From NCBI GenBank assembly GCA_028716765.1, contig JAQUPC010000055.1, positions 1-14,113 of the forward strand: DNA of 14,113 nt, written 5' to 3'. The DNA comes from Alphaproteobacteria bacterium (lineage in GTDB: Bacteria; Pseudomonadota; Alphaproteobacteria; UBA9219). The position numbers were made by a program, and so were the translations under genes. Positions 1 through 6,238 of the stretch are shown here, piece by piece (position 1 is the first letter of the stretch; each line of letters begins with the position of its first letter). The notes beneath the pieces were generated by a model. It made no database searches and had not been told where the DNA came from. It saw only the letters and a program-made list of their open reading frames with translations.

Positions 1-1269
1 TGTAATGCCGAAAAACTCCGCGGCCGAGGCGTTCATAAGATTGATGTGGAAGCGCGGATCGACGCCGATCACGCCCACCGACACGCCGGACAAAACGGCC
101 TCGGTGAACCGGCGGCGCAAATCGAGTTGCCTGTTCGCCTCGATCAGATCGCTTCTTTGCGTTTCCAGCTGATGCGTCATACGGTTAAAGGCCCGCCCGA
201 GCAAGTTAAGTTCGTCGTCGCCGCGGCTCGTTTCGCCGACGCGCGCCGCCAGATCGCCCGCGCGCACGCGATCCGCGGCGTTGATCAACTCGCTGATCGG
301 ACGGACAAGGCGCGTGGCAAAATTCAGGCCGAACCACACCGCCGCCATAAGCAGCAGCAGCGCCACCACGCCGAAGATCAGCGTAATCATGACCCGGATG
401 CTGGAACTGCGCTGCCTTAAGTCGTCGTATTCCTTGACGGCTTTTTCGGTCGTCGCCATGTGCGCCAGCACCTTTGGCTCTACCAGCCGCCCGACGAACA
501 GATAGGTATCCACGAAATTGTCCAGCCTGAGCAGCGCGCGCACCCGGTCGTCCGTATCGCTGACCAGAAGCACGACGTCGCCCGTCCGCGCCCGCGTGCG
601 CATCTCCTCGGTGATCGGCTCGAACGACAAGGCAAAGGTCAGGCCCGAGCGCGCCAGGATTTTACCGGAGCCGTCGAAAACGATGACCTCGGTCAGCGAA
701 CGCAGATAGGCTTGCGCCGAAACGATCTGCGCAAAGCGCACCGGGTCTTCGGACAAAAGCACCGCCTGGCGGTTCAGGTCGTTCGCCATCGCGAGCGCGT
801 CGGCGCGCAAGACCTGCTGATGCTCTTTAAGATACGCCTGCGCCACTTCCCGCGATTCATCGAGCGCCGTGCTTACGCGCGCCGAAAACCACGCCTCGAC
901 GCCGAAATAGAAGAATACGGCCGCGAACATCGCCACCAGAACGGCCGGCGCGGCGGCCAGAAGCGTGAATACGGCGACCATGCGCACATGAAGGCGCGAC
1001 CCGGCCTGATTGCGGCGGCGGCGCATCCAGATGGTGAAAACGCGATGCGCCACCAGCGTGCCGATCAAAAGCAGAAAGACCAGATCGAGAGTCAAAAGGA
1101 TCGTGACCGTCGTGGGGTCGTTGCCGAAAAACGGCGTCTGCGTCAGCGCGGCATACGTCGCCAGACTCGACGCGACGGCCGCCGCCACAAGAACGACCGC
1201 CAGTTTGTTGACGAGGCCGATGCGGACAGCCCATGTCGAAAAACGGCGCGGCAAGGCAATGACGTTCAT
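1..1269 (-). CDS. ntrY: Nitrogen-regulation sensor histidine kinase NtrY, N-terminal part (cut by window edge)
   Basis: The 423 visible residues read without a break to the window edge. Three membrane segments lie at about residues 20-42, 57-78 and 96-122. An extracytoplasmic region of about 165 residues follows, then a fourth membrane helix (291-315), a HAMP linker (about 316-368) and the start of a PAS domain with the NtrY-like motif [20 protein letters not shown] at 386-404. The histidine-phosphotransfer and ATPase domains would lie outside the window. NtrY is an inner-membrane histidine kinase that normally pairs with the response regulator NtrX and is tied to nitrogen or redox control in alphaproteobacteria. 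The ATG overlaps the TGA of the upstream gene (ATGA), so translation is probably coupled. Family assignment is firm; whether ntrX follows cannot be seen. Confidence 0.93.
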   Translation of the reverse strand, partial: MNVIALPRRFSTWAVRIGLVNKLAVVLVAAAVASSLATYAALTQTPFFGNDPTTVTILLTLDLVFLLLIGTLVAHRVFTIWMRRRRNQAGSRLHVRMVAVFTLLAAAPAVLVAMFAAVFFYFGVEAWFSARVSTALDESREVAQAYLKEHQQVLRADALAMANDLNRQAVLLSEDPVRFAQIVSAQAYLRSLTEVIVFDGSGKILARSGLTFALSFEPITEEMRTRARTGDVVLLVSDTDDRVRALLRLDNFVDTYLFVGRLVEPKVLAHMATTEKAVKEYDDLRQRSSSIRVMITLIFGVVALLLLMAAVWFGLNFATRLVRPISELINAADRVRAGDLAARVGETSRGDDELNLLGRAFNRMTHQLETQRSDLIEANRQLDLRRRFTEAVLSGVSVGVIGVDPRFHINLMNASAAEFFGIT

Positions 1270-1565
1270 GACGCTTTGCCTTTCTTTTGCCTCGCGCGTC
1301 CGGCATGAAGGCCGAGTTCGCGGATTTTCTTCCGCAACGTATTGCGGTTGAGTCCCAAAAGTTCGGCGGCGCGCAACTGGTTGCCGCGGCATTCGGACAA
1401 CGCGACGCTCAACAAGGGCCGCTCGATCTCGCGGAGAATACGGTCATAAAGGCCCGAGGCAGGCAGATCCCGCTCATGCGCCGCGAAATAATCGCGCAAA
1501 TGCCGCTCGACCGATGCGGAAAGGCCGCTTTTTGTCTCCTGCGAAGGCGCCGGGGCCAAGGTCAT
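1266..1565 (-). CDS. Stand-alone Fis-type DNA-binding protein equivalent to the C-terminal tail of NtrC
   Basis: This 99-residue protein matches, by eye, only the last part of alphaproteobacterial NtrC. It has a short linker (residues 1-35, with [12 protein letters not shown]), then the Fis-type helix-turn-helix at about 36-87, including [16 protein letters not shown]. It lacks the receiver domain and the sigma54-interacting AAA+ domain, so it should bind DNA without a phospho-switch or sigma54 activation of its own. It occupies the ntrC slot directly before ntrY. Both ends overlap neighbours by ATGA, so the short length is not an obvious frameshift: the preceding sequence is an intact, unrelated gene. 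It ends in a basic tail (RARQKKGK). It may act as a Fis-like nucleoid or regulatory protein. Homology to the NtrC tail is clear; function is inferred. Confidence 0.88.
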   Translation of the reverse strand: MTLAPAPSQETKSGLSASVERHLRDYFAAHERDLPASGLYDRILREIERPLLSVALSECRGNQLRAAELLGLNRNTLRKKIRELGLHAGRARQKKGKAS

Positions 1566-2455
1566 AATTTCTGTTCCCCGGCATACGGCATCGCGACGCG
1601 CATGATCTCGCCCGGCACGTTCTCATACTTGCCGAGAATCCGGTCGATCGTGCCGTTGTTGTGCAATTCGTTGACGGCGGTGCCGAGAACCTCGCGCAGT
1701 TCCCATTCGCCCATCGCCACGTCGAAAGCTTCGGAATACGTCCGCAGAGGAGCCACGCCCGCGACGCGCTTGAGCTGCTTGTCAGGATTGTTCTTGTTGT
1801 AATCGTGCACCGCGAGCTCGTCGGCGAATGTCGCGTCGGCCTTGCGCGTCGCGACGTTCAAGAGCAGTTCGGCTTCCGTGGAAAGTCCGGTGAGAGCGAA
1901 CTGCCTGGCCTTCGGAAAACTCGCGTCGGCGATGGCTTTCATCGTGCCGCTGTCGGCGACGGAGATGATCATGTTTTCGCCGTTCAGGGCGGCGATATTG
2001 CCGTCAAACCTCGTATCGCCGGCGCGGACGTAGGCGTAAACGGGCGTGTACAGGACCGGACCGGTCGCGATCACGCGGGTCGAACGCGCCACGTTGGTCC
2101 ACATCGTGACGCAATGGGCATCCACCTTGCCGCTGCTCAACAGTTCGGGAAACGCGCCGACGCCCGTTTCTTCCACCCAGTCGATTTTCAGGCCGGTCAA
2201 CTTGCCGAGCGCTTCCATCACTTCGTAATCAATGCCGCTTGTTTTCTTTGCGGCGGCGTCGATCGTAAAATGGTGAGCGCGGGATATATACGAACAGCGC
2301 AACGTGCGCGTCCGCATCACCCTTTCGAACGCCGTTTCTTTTTTGGCCGACGAACCGTCGCCATGCGAAGGCCACAGCACAGCCGTCCCCAAGGCAATAA
2401 GCGCCAACACAAGGGCAACAACGGCGATTTTGTTAGGACTAGAGGTCTTCATCAT
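1562..2455 (-). CDS. Periplasmic amino-acid-binding-type protein (SBP family 3 fold)
   Basis: The product is about 297 residues. An N-terminal hydrophobic segment (about residues 9-28) is a signal peptide or membrane anchor. The rest reads as a bacterial family 3 solute-binding domain: an early strand with LRCSYISR, the helix [16 protein letters not shown], the arginine-bearing stretch [14 protein letters not shown] (about 120-133), the [20 protein letters not shown] hinge region, and a C-terminal [10 protein letters not shown]. No transporter permease or ATPase lies nearby. The gene starts inside the dusB stop codon (ATGATGA) and ends in an ATGA overlap with the Fis-like gene, so it belongs to the ntr-type operon at the place usually held by ntrB. 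Two adjacent ATGs (2455, 2452) are possible starts. It may be a periplasmic ligand sensor rather than a transporter subunit; that role is inference. Confidence 0.85.
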   Translation of the reverse strand: MMKTSSPNKIAVVALVLALIALGTAVLWPSHGDGSSAKKETAFERVMRTRTLRCSYISRAHHFTIDAAAKKTSGIDYEVMEALGKLTGLKIDWVEETGVGAFPELLSSGKVDAHCVTMWTNVARSTRVIATGPVLYTPVYAYVRAGDTRFDGNIAALNGENMIISVADSGTMKAIADASFPKARQFALTGLSTEAELLLNVATRKADATFADELAVHDYNKNNPDKQLKRVAGVAPLRTYSEAFDVAMGEWELREVLGTAVNELHNNGTIDRILGKYENVPGEIMRVAMPYAGEQKL

Positions 2456-3480
2456 ACCGTCTGTTCCATCAAAGGCTGAAAAAACGCATGGATAAGTTCG
2501 CGTACCTTGCCGGCGTCGCCGCAGACGTTCACCGCCGCGCGGAACCCTGACGAACCGGGCAGCCCCTTGCTGTACCAGCCCATGTGCTTGCGGGCAATGC
2601 GTAATCCCGCCTCTTCGCCGTAATGCGCCAGCATATCCTCGAAATGCGCAAGCAGCGCCGTATAAAGCGTGGACGGCGACGGATGTTCCGCCGCCTTGCC
2701 CGTCTGAAGGAAATCCATCACTTGCCGCAAAAGCCACGGACGGCCATAGGCCCCGCGCCCGATCATCACGCCGTCCGCGCCCGAACGCTCAAGCGCCTCG
2801 AGCGCCGAAGCGCCGCAGGTAATATCGCCGTTCGCGATAACGGGAATGTTCACGGCGTCCTTCACCCCGCGGATGGCAGCCCAGTCCGCCTGCCCGCTAT
2901 AGAACTGATTGCGCGTGCGGCCATGCACCGTGACCATTTGGATGCCGCACGCTTCGGCGATTTTTGCAAGGCGCGGCGCGTTCAGATTTTCGTGGCTCCA
3001 ACCCAGCCGCATTTTAAGCGTCACCGGCACGCGCACGGCCTTCACCACGGCTTCAAGAATGCGCGCGGCAAGCTTTTCGTTCCTCATCAGCGAAGACCCG
3101 GCGTCGCCCTTCACGATTTTTTTCACCGGACAGCCGAAGTTGATGTCGATGATCGGCGCGCCGCGATCTTCGTTGAGCTTCGCCGCGTCGGCCATAACGT
3201 CCGGCTCGCACCCCGCCAGTTGCACCGCCAGCGGCTGTTCGTCGCCGCCGCCCTGAACCATCTGAAGAGTCTTGCGTACTTCGCGCACCATCGCCTGACT
3301 GGCGATCATCTCGGAAAACATCAACCCCGCGCCGTGCTTTTTCACAAGCCGCCGGAAGGGCCTGTCCGTCACGCCCGCCATCGGCGCCAACATAACTGGC
3401 ACGTCGATCGTCACCGCCCCGAGCCGGATTGGCTTCAGGCGGCGTACGCAGACCGCAGAACTGTTGACGATATCGAGCAT
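2452..3480 (-). CDS. dusB: tRNA-dihydrouridine synthase B
   Basis: This 342-residue protein reduces uridine to dihydrouridine in tRNA using FMN and NADPH. The FMN-binding barrel begins with VMLAPMAGVTDRPFRRLV (about 29-46). The catalytic cysteine is C117 in DINFGCPVKKIVKGDAGSSL. Further Dus motifs are TLKMRLGW, TVHGRTRNQFYSG, VIANGDI and DGVMIGRGAYGRPWL. Length and domain order are normal for DusB. It is the first gene of a minus-strand operon that continues into the binding-protein, Fis-like and ntrY genes, the usual dusB-ntr linkage in alphaproteobacteria. The Shine-Dalgarno match (AGGA, 14-15 bases upstream) is weak and distant. The start is supported by conservation of ATG CTC GAT in the relic copy near 5558. 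The first dozen residues precede the conserved core. Confidence 0.96.
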   Translation of the reverse strand: MLDIVNSSAVCVRRLKPIRLGAVTIDVPVMLAPMAGVTDRPFRRLVKKHGAGLMFSEMIASQAMVREVRKTLQMVQGGGDEQPLAVQLAGCEPDVMADAAKLNEDRGAPIIDINFGCPVKKIVKGDAGSSLMRNEKLAARILEAVVKAVRVPVTLKMRLGWSHENLNAPRLAKIAEACGIQMVTVHGRTRNQFYSGQADWAAIRGVKDAVNIPVIANGDITCGASALEALERSGADGVMIGRGAYGRPWLLRQVMDFLQTGKAAEHPSPSTLYTALLAHFEDMLAHYGEEAGLRIARKHMGWYSKGLPGSSGFRAAVNVCGDAGKVRELIHAFFQPLMEQTV

Positions 3481-3498
3481 GAAGGGGCTGGTTTCCTT

Positions 3499-3517
3499 TT
3501 GCCTAAAATATAGGCAA
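3499..3517 (-). promoter_or_regulatory. Palindrome upstream of dusB, likely operator overlapping a -10 element
   Basis: The sequence TTGCCTAAAATATAGGCAA is an inverted repeat with 7-base arms (9-base arms with one mismatch), 19-37 bases upstream of the dusB ATG. Read on the minus strand it contains TATATT, a possible -10 element, though no good -35 is visible. A second copy, symmetric over 9-base arms, is kept before the relic dusB start at 5577-5595. It has no T tract, so a terminator is unlikely. An operator for the dusB-ntr operon is the best reading; the regulator is unknown. Confidence 0.55.
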
Positions 3518-3570
3518 AGCTACGCGTTAAGCCCCTTAGGCGCAAGGAGGTACTGTCGTTCCGGCTTCAG

Positions 3571-3695
3571 AATGATTTGTTGCGACCGCAACACCGAAAG
3601 CAAAAAAAGCAATAAAAAGCATAATGTTCTATGGTAAACGGAACAAATTTTTGTTTTGGTAACAATACAAGTCCCCTGTTTGCCAAGGAGTTATC
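3571..3695 (+). promoter_or_regulatory. Leader region of the inverse-autotransporter pair, with two palindromes and a strong ribosome-binding site
   Basis: The intergenic stretch before the plus-strand gene at 3696 is AT-rich and holds two perfect inverted repeats. These are TGTTGCGACCGCAACA (3578-3593, 7-base arms, 2-base loop) and AACAAATTTTTGTT (3642-3655, 6-base arms). Near-repeats beginning TGGTAA lie at 3632 and 3657, 25 bases apart. AAGGAG sits 5 bases before the ATG. I see no convincing -35/-10 pair. The palindromes are plausible regulator sites; neither is followed by a T tract as a terminator would be. Confidence 0.4.
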
Positions 3696-4703
3696 ATGAG
3701 AAATAAATCCCTGCCGGTAGCCGCAATCGGCCTGATGGGTGCTCTTGTGTCTTACACATCCGCCTATGGCGCCCCGGACATCACTTCGACAAACCCTTAT
3801 GCCTATGCACCTACGGGAAACAGCGGCGCAAGTTCTGCCGCTTCGTTTGGCCAAGAGATTGCGAAACAACAGGCCATGTCGCAGGTCAAGTCCTTCCTGC
3901 CCTACTTCGGGGGCGAACAGCCCGAGTGGCTGAAACGTTTTGAGGTGAACTGGAACTTTCTAAATGAAAGCAAACCCGAACAATCCATTCTGACGGTTCA
4001 GCCGCTCTACCAGTCGAACAATAAGCAGGACACCGTCTTCGTTCAGGGAAGTCTTTATCACTATGCCCTTTACGGCGACTACAGATGGACCGGCAATATC
4101 GGCACCGGCTACAGGCGGTTGCTGGCCGACAATCAGGTCCTTCTTGGCGCCAACACCTTTTTCGACAACGAATTTTCCTACAGCCACAGGCGCATGAGCC
4201 TTGGCGCGGAGGCTAAGTGGGGACCGCTGGATTTCGGCTTCAATAATTACATCGGCCTGAGCGGCGATCAATCCGTCGACGGCGACATCGAAAAGGCGTT
4301 GGGAGGCAGGGATCTAAAACTCACAACGCAGTTGCCGTTCGTCCCTTGGGCCAAAATCGGCGGAGGTTATTTCATATGGGACGCCGACAGGGCCAGCCGG
4401 GACATGTCGGGCTCTACCTTTTCGGCGGAACTTGCCCTTCATCCGAACCTCAGCGTCGCGTACAAATGGTCGAGTTTCGACGTCAACAACAACGCCGCGC
4501 GGGGGCAAAACGAGGTCTTGCTCCGCTTCACTCTTGCCCGGCTGGGCTCGCCTTCGCTTAGCACAGGCCCGATCGTCTCGAACAAAGCCTTCGAGACGCG
4601 CGACCTGACGAACGAAACGCTGGCAAAGGTCGAGCGTGAGAACCGGATTATCGTCGAACGCCGCGCGTCCAACGGCAACGTCATTATTGCACGGGGAGAC
4701 TAA
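3696..4703 (+). CDS. Inverse autotransporter beta-barrel protein (intimin/invasin-type) without passenger domains
   Basis: The product is 335 residues with a signal peptide (about 1-25, cleavage near AYG-A). After a short helical stretch (about 50-66) comes the 12-stranded inverse-autotransporter barrel, about 80-282. The diagnostic block is LLGANTFFDNEFSYSHRRMS (149-168) followed by LGAEAKWGPLDFGFNNYIGL. The protein then shows the post-barrel linker helix typical of intimins (KVERENRIIVERR, 311-323) and stops at residue 335. No Ig-like or lectin passenger follows, whereas known intimins and invasins carry large extracellular C-terminal domains. The stop is one base from the ATG of the next secreted-protein gene, so the two are probably coupled. 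The barrel should sit in the outer membrane. Family assignment is strong; a partner-display role is inference. Confidence 0.88.
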   Translation: MRNKSLPVAAIGLMGALVSYTSAYGAPDITSTNPYAYAPTGNSGASSAASFGQEIAKQQAMSQVKSFLPYFGGEQPEWLKRFEVNWNFLNESKPEQSILTVQPLYQSNNKQDTVFVQGSLYHYALYGDYRWTGNIGTGYRRLLADNQVLLGANTFFDNEFSYSHRRMSLGAEAKWGPLDFGFNNYIGLSGDQSVDGDIEKALGGRDLKLTTQLPFVPWAKIGGGYFIWDADRASRDMSGSTFSAELALHPNLSVAYKWSSFDVNNNAARGQNEVLLRFTLARLGSPSLSTGPIVSNKAFETRDLTNETLAKVERENRIIVERRASNGNVIIARGD

Positions 4704-4704
4704 T

Positions 4705-5403
4705 ATGTTGCGCCAGAACGTTCTTGCCATTCTTCTTTTGTCTCTCACCCTTACCTCCCCGGCTTATGCCCAGATCGTTCAGGAGTTCGGGCCAGCCACG
4801 ACGTACGAGGTCACGCTTAAGAAAGTCGAGTTGTGCGCGCAGGGAAGCGCGATCGACCTGACGGGGGCCGCCCAGCCAACGTGCCTAAGCCCCTTCGTTC
4901 TTGGCAACGAAACGGAAGCCTTCGACATCGCCAGCGCTTCGGTGGGAGCGGCAATCGGCGGCTATGGCAATTTCGCCAGTCTTCCTGCCGGAACGACCTA
5001 CACGCATGCGCGCATGACGCTATCGCGCACGTTCACGCTTGCAGGTCTGCTCGCGGGCTCCGGATGCCGGACCGACAGTTCCGGAACCCCGGGCAACGCG
5101 GGAAACGCCGCCATAGGCACCCATGACGGCGCGCCGGGAACGACTCAAACGATGGTGATTGTCGACACAGACGCTTTTGCCCCCGGAAGTCCGTCGGATC
5201 AGGATTACTGGCAGAACGGCCTTGTGCTGAACGGCGCGGATTTTACGTATACGGCTGAATTGCCGCAGCCGTTCGTCGCCACAAGCACGCTGCCGACCAT
5301 CCGGGTCGCCTTCAACACCCAGCAAGGGCTCGGCGGCATATTCAGTGGAGGACTGTGCCTATTATATCCCGGTTATCCGTCCGTCACGCTCTCGACACAG
5401 TGA
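4705..5403 (+). CDS. Secreted protein of unknown function, partner gene of the inverse autotransporter
   Basis: This 232-residue protein has a clear signal peptide (residues 1-22, cleavage after AYA). The mature part is rich in Gly, Thr, Ser and Ala with alternating beta-strand patterns, for example TYEVTLKKVELC, GTTYTHARMTLSRTFTLAG and PTIRVAFNTQ. Four cysteines (44, 60, 121, 218) could form two disulfides. There is no transmembrane segment, lipobox or catalytic motif that I recognise. The ATG at 4705 is one base after the preceding stop and has a GGGGAG ribosome-binding site overlapping the end of that gene. An in-frame start at 4636 would lie inside the upstream gene and lose the signal peptide. 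It is likely exported with, or displayed by, the barrel protein, but this is inferred from context only. Confidence 0.8.
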   Translation: MLRQNVLAILLLSLTLTSPAYAQIVQEFGPATTYEVTLKKVELCAQGSAIDLTGAAQPTCLSPFVLGNETEAFDIASASVGAAIGGYGNFASLPAGTTYTHARMTLSRTFTLAGLLAGSGCRTDSSGTPGNAGNAAIGTHDGAPGTTQTMVIVDTDAFAPGSPSDQDYWQNGLVLNGADFTYTAELPQPFVATSTLPTIRVAFNTQQGLGGIFSGGLCLLYPGYPSVTLSTQ

Positions 5404-5441
5404 CAAAAAGGGCAAGAACCGCTATACCCTGAAAATCATGT

Positions 5442-5457
5442 CCGGTGTTTAAACCGG
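5442..5457 (+). terminator. Imperfect hairpin after the surface-protein pair
   Basis: CCGGTGTTTAAACCGG forms a stem with one mismatch (5 outer pairs plus the TTTAAA centre), 38 bases after the last stop of the inverse-autotransporter pair. No T tract follows, so it is not a classic intrinsic terminator. It lies immediately before the ispDF relic and may instead mark a recombination boundary. Confidence 0.25.
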
Positions 5458-5458
5458 G

Positions 5459-5546
5459 CCCAATCCCCAAGCAATATCAGGATGTCGGGGGCATGCCGAT
5501 TTTGCGCCGGAGCGTTTTGGCTTTTCTCGGCCACCCGCACATTGAC
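5459..5546 (+). pseudogene. Fragment of a second ispDF allele (codons 19-48)
   Basis: These 88 bases align without gaps to 6295-6382 of the intact ispDF gene with nine differences. In the ispDF reading frame all nine are synonymous (CAA/CAG, CTG/TTG, GCC/GCT, CTG/CTC, GGA/GGC, CAT/CAC twice, CCT/CCG, ATC/ATT), so the encoded peptide is identical. The fragment has no start codon and is cut at both ends. The sequence to its left shows no convincing similarity to ispDF codons 1-18. To its right it runs into a dusB fragment through the shared bases TTGAC. It is dead sequence, but its pattern says it came from a working gene. Confidence 0.92.
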
Positions 5547-5595
5547 GTTATCGAGCATGAATGGGCCGGTTTTCTTTTGCCTAAAATTTAGGCAA
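5542..5595 (-). pseudogene. Fragment of a second dusB 5' end with its operator
   Basis: These 54 bases align without gaps to 3464-3517, the first codons and upstream palindrome of dusB, with five differences. The ATG CTC GAT start is kept (ATG at 5556-5558 read on the minus strand), and the reading frame then runs into the ispDF fragment after about five codons. Beyond 5595 similarity to the region upstream of dusB fades; only scattered matches reach about 5616. No gene product is expected. The similarity level is close to that of the adjoining ispDF fragment. Confidence 0.85.
5577..5595 (-). promoter_or_regulatory. Second copy of the dusB palindrome, fully symmetric
   Basis: TTGCCTAAAATTTAGGCAA is a perfect inverted repeat with 9-base arms around a single A. 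It corresponds to 3499-3517, where one arm base differs. It now stands between the dusB relic and the minus-strand gene at 5631-6125, with no intact dusB to control. If the binding protein is still present, this copy would act as an extra binding site. Confidence 0.5.
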
Positions 5596-5630
5596 TCCTA
5601 CCTGCGCCCACAGGCGCCTGCAAGCATCTT

Positions 5631-6125
5631 TCAGGGAGCGCGAACGACGCGCCAGCCTATGCCCTCACGGGGACAGTAAAGAGGTTTGCTTGCTACTGGT
5701 TCTGGCGCATAAACAGGCGGCAAAGCCTCAAGCTTAGATTTAAATTCCATAACTTCAGTAAACAAGGCACTGTCTTGAGGAAGAATATCAATCATCGTTT
5801 GTGTAAAATTAACCAAAGATTTTGTTACTTCTTTATCCGCTTCTATCATAGGAATTCTGAACCGCTCCTCGGCTTCTGTGCACCCCACTACAAGGCACGT
5901 ATCCCTATTAAGAGTCATTTCAAGTCTTCTCAGGTTTGCCTCTGCCAATACCCGAGCACTCTCGTTTAAATGAACCCATAAAGATTGTTTTTTGAGCCCC
6001 TCGGCATCGCCCAATTCAAGCAAAGCTGAAGGCAAACTTGGAAAAGTTTTGTTCACTTTCGATAAAAGTTCGACGCCTCGTCGCACCAGTTCACCTACTC
6101 CACAATTGTCGGCGATTTTAGCCAT
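5631..6125 (-). CDS. Hypothetical protein, 164 residues, AT-richer than its neighbours
   Basis: I do not recognise this family. The protein is mostly predicted helical (for example ELVRRGVELLSKV, SARVLAEANLRRLEMTLNRD, EAEERFRIPMIEADKEVTKS) and has no signal peptide or membrane segment, so it is probably cytoplasmic. The C-terminal 30 residues turn proline-rich and end in GWRVVRAP. The start is well supported: GGAGGA lies 5 bases before the ATG, and a good promoter (CTGTCA, 17 bases, TATACT) lies just upstream. Base composition is visibly more AT-rich than in ispDF or dusB, which suggests recent acquisition. It lies between the recombination scar and the ispDF gene and reads away from ispDF. 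It could be a small accessory or stress-related protein; nothing in the sequence decides. Confidence 0.72.
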   Translation of the reverse strand: MAKIADNCGVGELVRRGVELLSKVNKTFPSLPSALLELGDAEGLKKQSLWVHLNESARVLAEANLRRLEMTLNRDTCLVVGCTEAEERFRIPMIEADKEVTKSLVNFTQTMIDILPQDSALFTEVMEFKSKLEALPPVYAPEPVASKPLYCPREGIGWRVVRAP

Positions 6126-6141
6126 TAAATTCCTCCAAAAT

Positions 6142-6176
6142 AGTATAAATATGTTGTTACTTTTTGACAGGTAACA
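6142..6176 (-). promoter_or_regulatory. Promoter of the 5631-6125 gene with an overlapping inverted repeat
   Basis: On the minus strand CTGTCA (6170-6165) and TATACT (6147-6142) are separated by 17 bases, close to the housekeeping consensus, with the ribosome-binding site directly downstream. The inverted repeat TGTTAC...GTAACA (6155-6160 and 6171-6176) brackets the -35 element, where a repressor could act. Nothing else of note is seen between here and the ispDF ribosome-binding site. Confidence 0.6.
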
Positions 6177-6238
6177 TGCGATTGAAAAAGTGACAACCTT
6201 ATTGCATTGTTATCTACCAAAGTTGGTTAAGAGGTTTT

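Noticed and set aside
460..1308. A 282-codon plus-strand open frame opposite ntrY.
   Set aside because: Highly charged, Arg/His/Gln-rich composition without motifs, fully antisense to the NtrY membrane and HAMP regions; a shadow frame.
2456..2737. A longer N-terminal form of the solute-binding protein.
   Set aside because: The extension lies inside dusB in another frame and would bury the signal segment; the ATGA overlap start is far more likely.
4692..4703. The inverse-autotransporter protein ends in Arg-Gly-Asp, an integrin-binding type motif.
   Set aside because: A three-residue motif at a C-terminus that would most likely sit in the barrel lumen or linker is easily chance; there is no further support.
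5482..5679. A 65-codon plus-strand open frame across the recombination scar.
   Set aside because: It is the off-frame reading of the ispDF fragment continued through the dusB relic; the same off-frame peptide appears inside intact ispDF.
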